From assembly GCF_963678635.1 (NCBI RefSeq), contig NW_026970820.1, forward strand, positions 932,001 through 996,000: a stretch of DNA of 64,000 bases, written 5' to 3'. The notes beneath the pieces are model-generated. The model worked only from the letters and a program-made list of their open reading frames with translations. It did no database searches and was not told where the DNA came from. Below, in pieces: positions 58,589 through 64,000 of this stretch. A program made the translations under genes and the position numbers. The DNA is from Symsagittifera roscoffensis. Its lineage: Eukaryota > Xenacoelomorpha > Acoela > Convolutidae. Within the stretch, counting starts at the first letter, position 1, and each line of letters begins with the position of its first letter.

Positions 58589-60802
58589 CACCCTCAAGGT
58601 CACGTGACTTATTTTCGTTTTTGGTATTTTCTGAAACCAAAAGCAAGCATGGTCATGCATCGACATCATGTGCTCAAGCAAATACGTGGACTTCTACGCA
58701 TTCCCATTCGCAATGCGCCCATCGGGCTCAAATGCCAATGCTCAATTAATTTTGCCAGGTGAAAAAAAAATTATTTAAAAAGTTCTGCTAAACTTTATTT
58801 TAAACTACCACCAAAAAACGCAAAGATTTCAAAGTGTGAAACAATCAATTTTTGGCTATTACCGGGCATGCAGTGAGACTGATTTTGGCAAAAATAAAAT
58901 GGAAAATGAAGGAAATGGAAGGAAAAAATTGTTCAAAATAAGAACGCAACATCAAAAACTTATTTGATCTCCGCTCAAATCATAATTCAGATCAGGCTGA
59001 TTTCAGATTTTAAGCGTAGAATTTACGGTTACGGCTGCTCCCTCTACAGGTCCCAGAGGGACCGAGTGAGCATCCTACCTCGATCCAGGTTAACGGATAG
59101 TTGTTCTTAATTTTTCACAAATTTTTTTTTCTCTGATGCTTGTTTACACTTCCTCATGAGAAGCTGTATTAATTTTTAAAAAATTTATTTTATCCATCAT
59201 TGCTTCCAAGAACAACTGATTTTAGGCGATTACAAATGCGGTTGTTGAAACTAGTAAGGGATAATGATGAGAAAAATTGTAAGTTTTCAAATGAATTTAA
59301 AAACAGTTTTTTTCCTTTTTTTCTTTTGTAAATCGGGAGAAATGAATCAGTTTTTTTTTAAGTTTTCCTCGCACCACCCACTGTTCCTAAGTAATGAAGA
59401 TTCCTGTTCTAGCCGTTTATAACACTTTGGCAGAAAAAACATCAATATGATGTAAAATGTTTTAAAAAAGAGAAAAATTTAAAAATTATGTTTTTTTTTA
59501 AAAAATCAAAAAATTGTAATTTTCAAAATTGAAAAAAAGTAAAAGTTAATTGCATATTACGATTCACCGTACCCAACTTAGTGGGTATAGCATTTTAAAT
59601 TACCAAAAAATGTTGAAAATTGTAGATTTTATGAAGTTTTCATTTTGGCTATTTTTCCTTGTCGCCTCCACTTAAGGCACCTTTGAGCCAACTTGAGAAA
59701 CTGGAACCTAAACAAGCTATACAGATAGTCTCAATGAGCTATTTTCAGCGTGATAACACGCCTGGAAGAAAAAAAACTCCAGAAAAGAAAGAAAATTTTG
59801 AACTTTAACCTTTTTTCTTCTTCAAATGGCGATACTTAGAATAATTTTTCAGCTGAAAAATTCAAAAGAAATCAAAAAATTCAAATTTTGAAAATTTTTT
59901 TAAAAAATCTCATCAGTCTGTTTATTGGAGTCTTCCAGGTTTTGAGAGATCTTATCTGGCGGCTAACAACAAAAGGATCATTTTTTATAAAAATTTGAGA
60001 AAGGTCAAAAAAACATGTTTTTTCGACTTTTTTGACAGAATTTCGAAAGCAATATCTTGGCAAAAAACAAGAATGAGGGCCTAAAATTAGTACAAACAGT
60101 ACTCCCACATAAGGTACATTAGGTTGGAAACAAAAAATTTACTCTGACTCAAAAATCGTTTTTAAACTTTATTTCTGAACAAGAAATTGAAAAGAAATCA
60201 AAAACTTAAAAATTTTTTGAAAAAAATGATTGTTTTGAAAAAGTGCCAATTTTTAGCTGAAACTTTTCATTTTAGCTAATAAAGCCAGAGCAATGCCCTT
60301 TAAGCTCAAATAAATTAATTATGCAAATTATTTTCAAGTTTTTTCGTTAAAGCCTTTTATTTTGAAAAAGTATTCAAAAATGGGTAAAAAAAAGTCAAAA
60401 AAATCAATTTTCTCCGATTCAAAAACCTCCACTACCATGATGATTAGTGCGTTAGATAGGACTGCTGAGATCAATTTAGACGTTCTTTCATAAATATATC
60501 AAAATTTTTACCTATTTTTGAGAATTAAGCAGAATAAAAACTTTTCCCAAATTGGGCAAAAAGCCCAAATTAGCCCAAACACCTATTAAAAATTGTTGGG
60601 TCAAAAAATCACAAAAGGAAACCCCTATTTGTTTGACATTTTAGGGCCGCATGCAAAAAATTAGACCAATCTAACCTGACAATTTCGAGAATCAACTTTT
60701 TTGTCAAAATTCTCTAAAGACCAATTTAGGGAGATTACTTGTACCGGTGGGGGCCCTACCCCACCTAAAAAATTTTTGAAATGCTGGAACGCGGCCACCT
60801 AG
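58589..60802 (+). repeat. Satellite unit 17, type C, 2,214 bp
   Basis: Starts with GTCACGTGAC. 5' hairpin weakened (right arm GGGCTC). Internal core 59049-59063. Terminal hairpin 60746-60765 (tail II), CTAG 60799-60802. Confidence 0.92.
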
Positions 60803-63003
60803 CACCCTCAAGGTCACGTGACTTAATTTTGTTTTTGGTATTTTCTGAAACCAAAAGAGAGCGTGGTCATGCATCATGCATCGACATCATGTGCTCAAGC
60901 AAATACGTGGACTTCTACGCATTCCCATACGCATTCCCATTCGCATTAATTTCGCCAGGTGAAAATTTTTTAAAGAAAAATTCTGATAAATTTTAACTTA
61001 AACTACCATCAAAAAACGCAAAGATTTCAAAGTGTGAAACAATCAAGTTTTTGCTATTACCGGGCATGTAGTGAGACTGAATCCGGCAAAAATAAATTGA
61101 AAAATGAAGGAAATGGAAAGAAAAAAATTGTTCAAAATAAGAACGCAACATCAAAAACTTATTTGATCTCCGCTAAGGTCATAATTCTGATCAGGCTGAT
61201 TTCAGATTTTAAGCGTACAATTTACGGTTACGGCTGCTCCCTCTACAGGTCCCAGAGGGACCGAGTGAGCATCCTACCTCGATCCAGGTTAACGGATAGT
61301 TGTTCTTAATTTTTCCAAAAATTTTTTTTCACTAATGCTTGTTTTCATTTCCTGATGAGAAGCTGTATTAATTTTAAAAAAATTGATTTTATTAATCAAT
61401 GCTTCCAAGAACAACTGATGTTAGGTGGTTGCAAATGCGGTTGCTGAAAACTAGTAAGGGATAATGATGAGAAAAATTGTAAGTTTTCAAATGAATTTAA
61501 AAACAGTTTTTTTCTTTTTTTTCTTTTTGTAAATCGGGAGAAATGAATCATTTTTTTTAAAGTTTTCCTCGCACCAACCACTGTTCTTAAGTAATGAAGA
61601 TTCCTGTTCTAGCCGTTTATAACACTTTGGCAGAAAAAACATCAATATGATGTAAAATGTTTTAAAAAAGAGAAAAATTTAAAAATTATGTTTTTTTTTA
61701 AAAATCAAAAATTTGTAATTTTCAAAATTGAAAAAAAGTGAAAATTAATTGCATATTACGACTCAGCGTACCCATTTTAGTGGGTATAGCATTTTGAATC
61801 ACCAAAAAATGTTAAAAATTGTAGATTTTATGAAGTTTTCATTTTGGCTATTTTTCCTTGTCGCCTCCACTTAAGGCACCTTTGAGCCAACTTGAGAAAC
61901 TGGAACCTAAACAAGCTATACAGATAGTCTGAATGAGCCATTTTCAGCGTGATAACACGCTTGGAAGAAAAAAAAAACTGCAGAAAAGAAAGGAAATTTT
62001 GAACTTTAACCTTTTTTCTTCTTCAAATGGCGATACTTAGAATAATTTTTCAGCTGAAAAGTTCAAAAAAAATCAAAAAATTCAAATTTTGAAAAAATTT
62101 TAAAAAAATCTCATCAGTCTGTTTATTGGAGTCTTCGAGGTTTTGGGAGACCTTATCTGGCGGCTAACAACAAGTGGATCACTTATTTTAAATTTTTGAG
62201 AAAGGTCAAAAAAACCTGTTTTTACGATTTTTTAGACAGAATTCCGAAAGCAATATCTTGGCTAAAAACAAAAATGAGGGCCTAAAAATAGTACAAACAG
62301 TACTCCCACATAAAGTACATTAGGTTGGAAAGAAGAAATTGACTCTGATTCAAAAATCGTTTTATAACTTTATTTCTGAACAAAAAATTGTAAAAAAATC
62401 AAAAACTGAAAAATTTTTTGAAAAAAATGATTGTTTTGAAAAAGTGCCAATTTTCAGCTGAAACTTTTCAGTTTATCTTAAAAAGCCAGAGCAAGGCCCT
62501 TTAAGCTCAAATAAATTAATTAAGCAAATTATTTTCAAGTTTTTTCGTTAAAGGCTTTTATTTTGAAAAAGTATTCAAAAATGGGTAAAAAAAAGTCAAA
62601 AAAATCAATTTTCTCAGATTCAAAAACCTTCACCACCATGATGATTAGTTCGCTAGATAGGACTGCTGAAACCAATTTATACGTATTTTCATAAGTATAT
62701 CAAAATTTTTTTTTATTTTTGAGAATTAAGCAAAATAAAAACTTTTCCCAAATTGGGCAAAAAGCCCAAATTAGCCCAAACACCTGTTAAAAATTGTTGG
62801 GTCGAAAAATCACAAAAGGAAACCCCTATTTGTTTGACATTTTAGGGCCGCATGCAAAAAATTAGACCAATCTAACCTGACAATTTCGAGAATCAACTTT
62901 TTTGTCAAAATTCTCTAAAGACCAATTTAGGGAGATTACTTGTACCGGTGGGGGCCCTACCCCACCTAAAAAATTTTTGAAATGCTGGAACGCGGCCACC
63001 TAG
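60803..63003 (+). repeat. Satellite unit 18, type C, 2,201 bp
   Basis: Shortest complete unit. The 5' GCGCCC/GGGCGC hairpin is deleted near 60940 and a CATTCCCATACG stretch is duplicated beside the gap. Internal core 61248-61262. Terminal hairpin 62947-62966 (tail II), CTAG 63000-63003. Confidence 0.92.
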
Positions 63004-64000
63004 AGGAAATTGTTTCGCCCCACCCACCCGACCTAAGCCTTTACCCACCCACCTGATCAGTCAGTGCGCCTTCACGTCTTCTTTTGAAAATTGATTCATT
63101 CCGTAGCTGGAATCGATTAATGGTTTTCCCTAATACATGAAACTTTGACAGACAGATATCCAACTATTTGATAGAGCATTTTTCGAATCACTTCTTCGAA
63201 TAGATTTTCAAAAAAATCCTAAAAAAAATCATGCGCTTTTATTACATATGTCATCGAAGCAAAAAGAGTACCGTGTTGGTTCCATAAATGGCTCCCAGTA
63301 CCCACAATGCTAAGATGCAGGAAAAATACCTTTCTATTAAATTTGAGATACAATGTCTCATGAAGGAAATGGAAACGCTATCCTAGGGTGCAGGTTTTCT
63401 GAAAAAATGGTATCAGCTGAAACATAACAGCACAACATAGCGGCTGCTCTCTATTTCTCTGCTCTTTATTCGAGGTCCCGGATGCCCCTACCTGGGACCA
63501 CAAGGGTCCCAGGGCGCATCCTATAGGGATTAAAGCATCAAACGTACAATCATGAAATGAGAAATTATAATCACTTATTACAATGTTCCATATTTCATTT
63601 TGCTCAGCAATCAGTAAACTGTTGTATTTTTAACTTGAAGAGCCTATTATATTATCAAACAAAATTTTTCGATAAAAATTACATTTTCTTTTAGTTTTTC
63701 AAACAATATTTTACAATTTGAAACAAAAAGAAACCTTGCATTTCTTTGCAGTAACTAAGTCAGTGCACTGTAGCTACACTAGTGAATGTAAAATATAGTT
63801 AAAAAAACGGACAACTGAATCTGGTTTTTTAAATTTAATGTTTTTTTGTTCGGCTTTTAAATAGGATCACGTCAATTAATAATTGAAATTGAGCAAAGAC
63901 AAGAATATAACACTCGCAATTTTTGTTCAATATTGACTAGAAAAATGATCAAACCACTCTATATTGCCTATGGCAAGCTCGAAACATCCATCAAAAACCA
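63004..64000 (+). repeat. Satellite unit 19, type A, cut by window end
   Basis: Starts AGGAAATTGTTTCG. Internal hairpin 63481-63520. Nearly identical to units 4 and 12 over the part present. Confidence 0.92.

Noticed and set aside
20328-64000. Many 60-100 codon open frames in the satellite, some identical between units
   Set aside because: They follow the repeat, often lack ATG, and several simply translate the internal hairpin region. No frame is kept across all units of a type.
18620-64000. Kinetoplast minicircle origin (units ~2.5 kb)
   Set aside because: I see no universal minicircle sequence GGGGTTGGTGTA, and the array adjoins an intron-containing gene and a Helitron, so nuclear DNA is the better reading.
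18620-64000. CRISPR array
   Set aside because: Repeats are kilobases long with no short repeat-spacer pattern.
18620-64000. Simple higher-order repeat with constant period
   Set aside because: Distances between near-identical units (16.0, 16.3 and 19.1 kb) differ and the order of types is not periodic.

Overview
The window is AT-rich eukaryotic DNA, most likely from an animal nuclear genome. Three things suggest this: an intron-containing gene model with GT-AG introns, a very large Helitron replicase gene of the OTU-containing animal type, and many degenerate tRNA-like (Pol III box) sequences. I cannot name the species. No bacterial gene organisation is present.

Layout. (1) Positions 1-1318 are the end of a satellite unit, and about 1319-1417 is the diverged first ~100 bp of the next unit. 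(2) About 1.42-18.62 kb is a mostly single-copy island. It contains an intact 2,626-residue Helitron Rep/helicase on the minus strand (4850-12730), a co-oriented four-exon accessory gene just upstream of it (13005-14775), a perfect hairpin just past the Helitron stop codon (4783-4828), an ATGT microsatellite, a triplicated ~340-bp repeat, and about eleven tRNA-like sequences. None of the tRNA-like sequences lies between the Helitron and its neighbour gene. (3) From about 18.62 kb to the end of the window there is a continuous head-to-tail array: one partial unit, 18 complete units of 2.2-2.6 kb, and one unit cut by the window edge. There are three unit types (A, B, C). In order the complete units are A B A A B A C C C B B A C C C B C C, followed by a partial A.

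The array is the most unusual part. Every unit ends in a short G/C-rich hairpin, a 29-33 nt spacer with a conserved CGCGRCCAYCTAG end, and then CTAG. The next unit starts directly after CTAG. All nine possible ordered type-to-type joins occur, each exactly at this point. The terminal hairpin keeps its pairing while its sequence changes between types, and each unit also carries one internal hairpin built on GGTCCC/GGGACC. A subterminal 3' hairpin plus CTAG resembles a Helitron 3' end (CTRR). I therefore infer, without proof, that the array could be a rolling-circle-derived macrosatellite. The units have no convincing coding capacity.

The Helitron protein carries, in order, a leucine-rich N-terminus with a 2A-like NPGP motif, a small CxxC...CxxC zinc motif, an OTU protease-like domain, cysteine-rich segments, an HUH Rep domain and a Pif1-like helicase. 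The upstream gene could supply an accessory, possibly single-strand DNA-binding, protein. Its own termini were not found, and no sequence evidence ties it to the satellite units beyond the shared CTAG/hairpin analogy.
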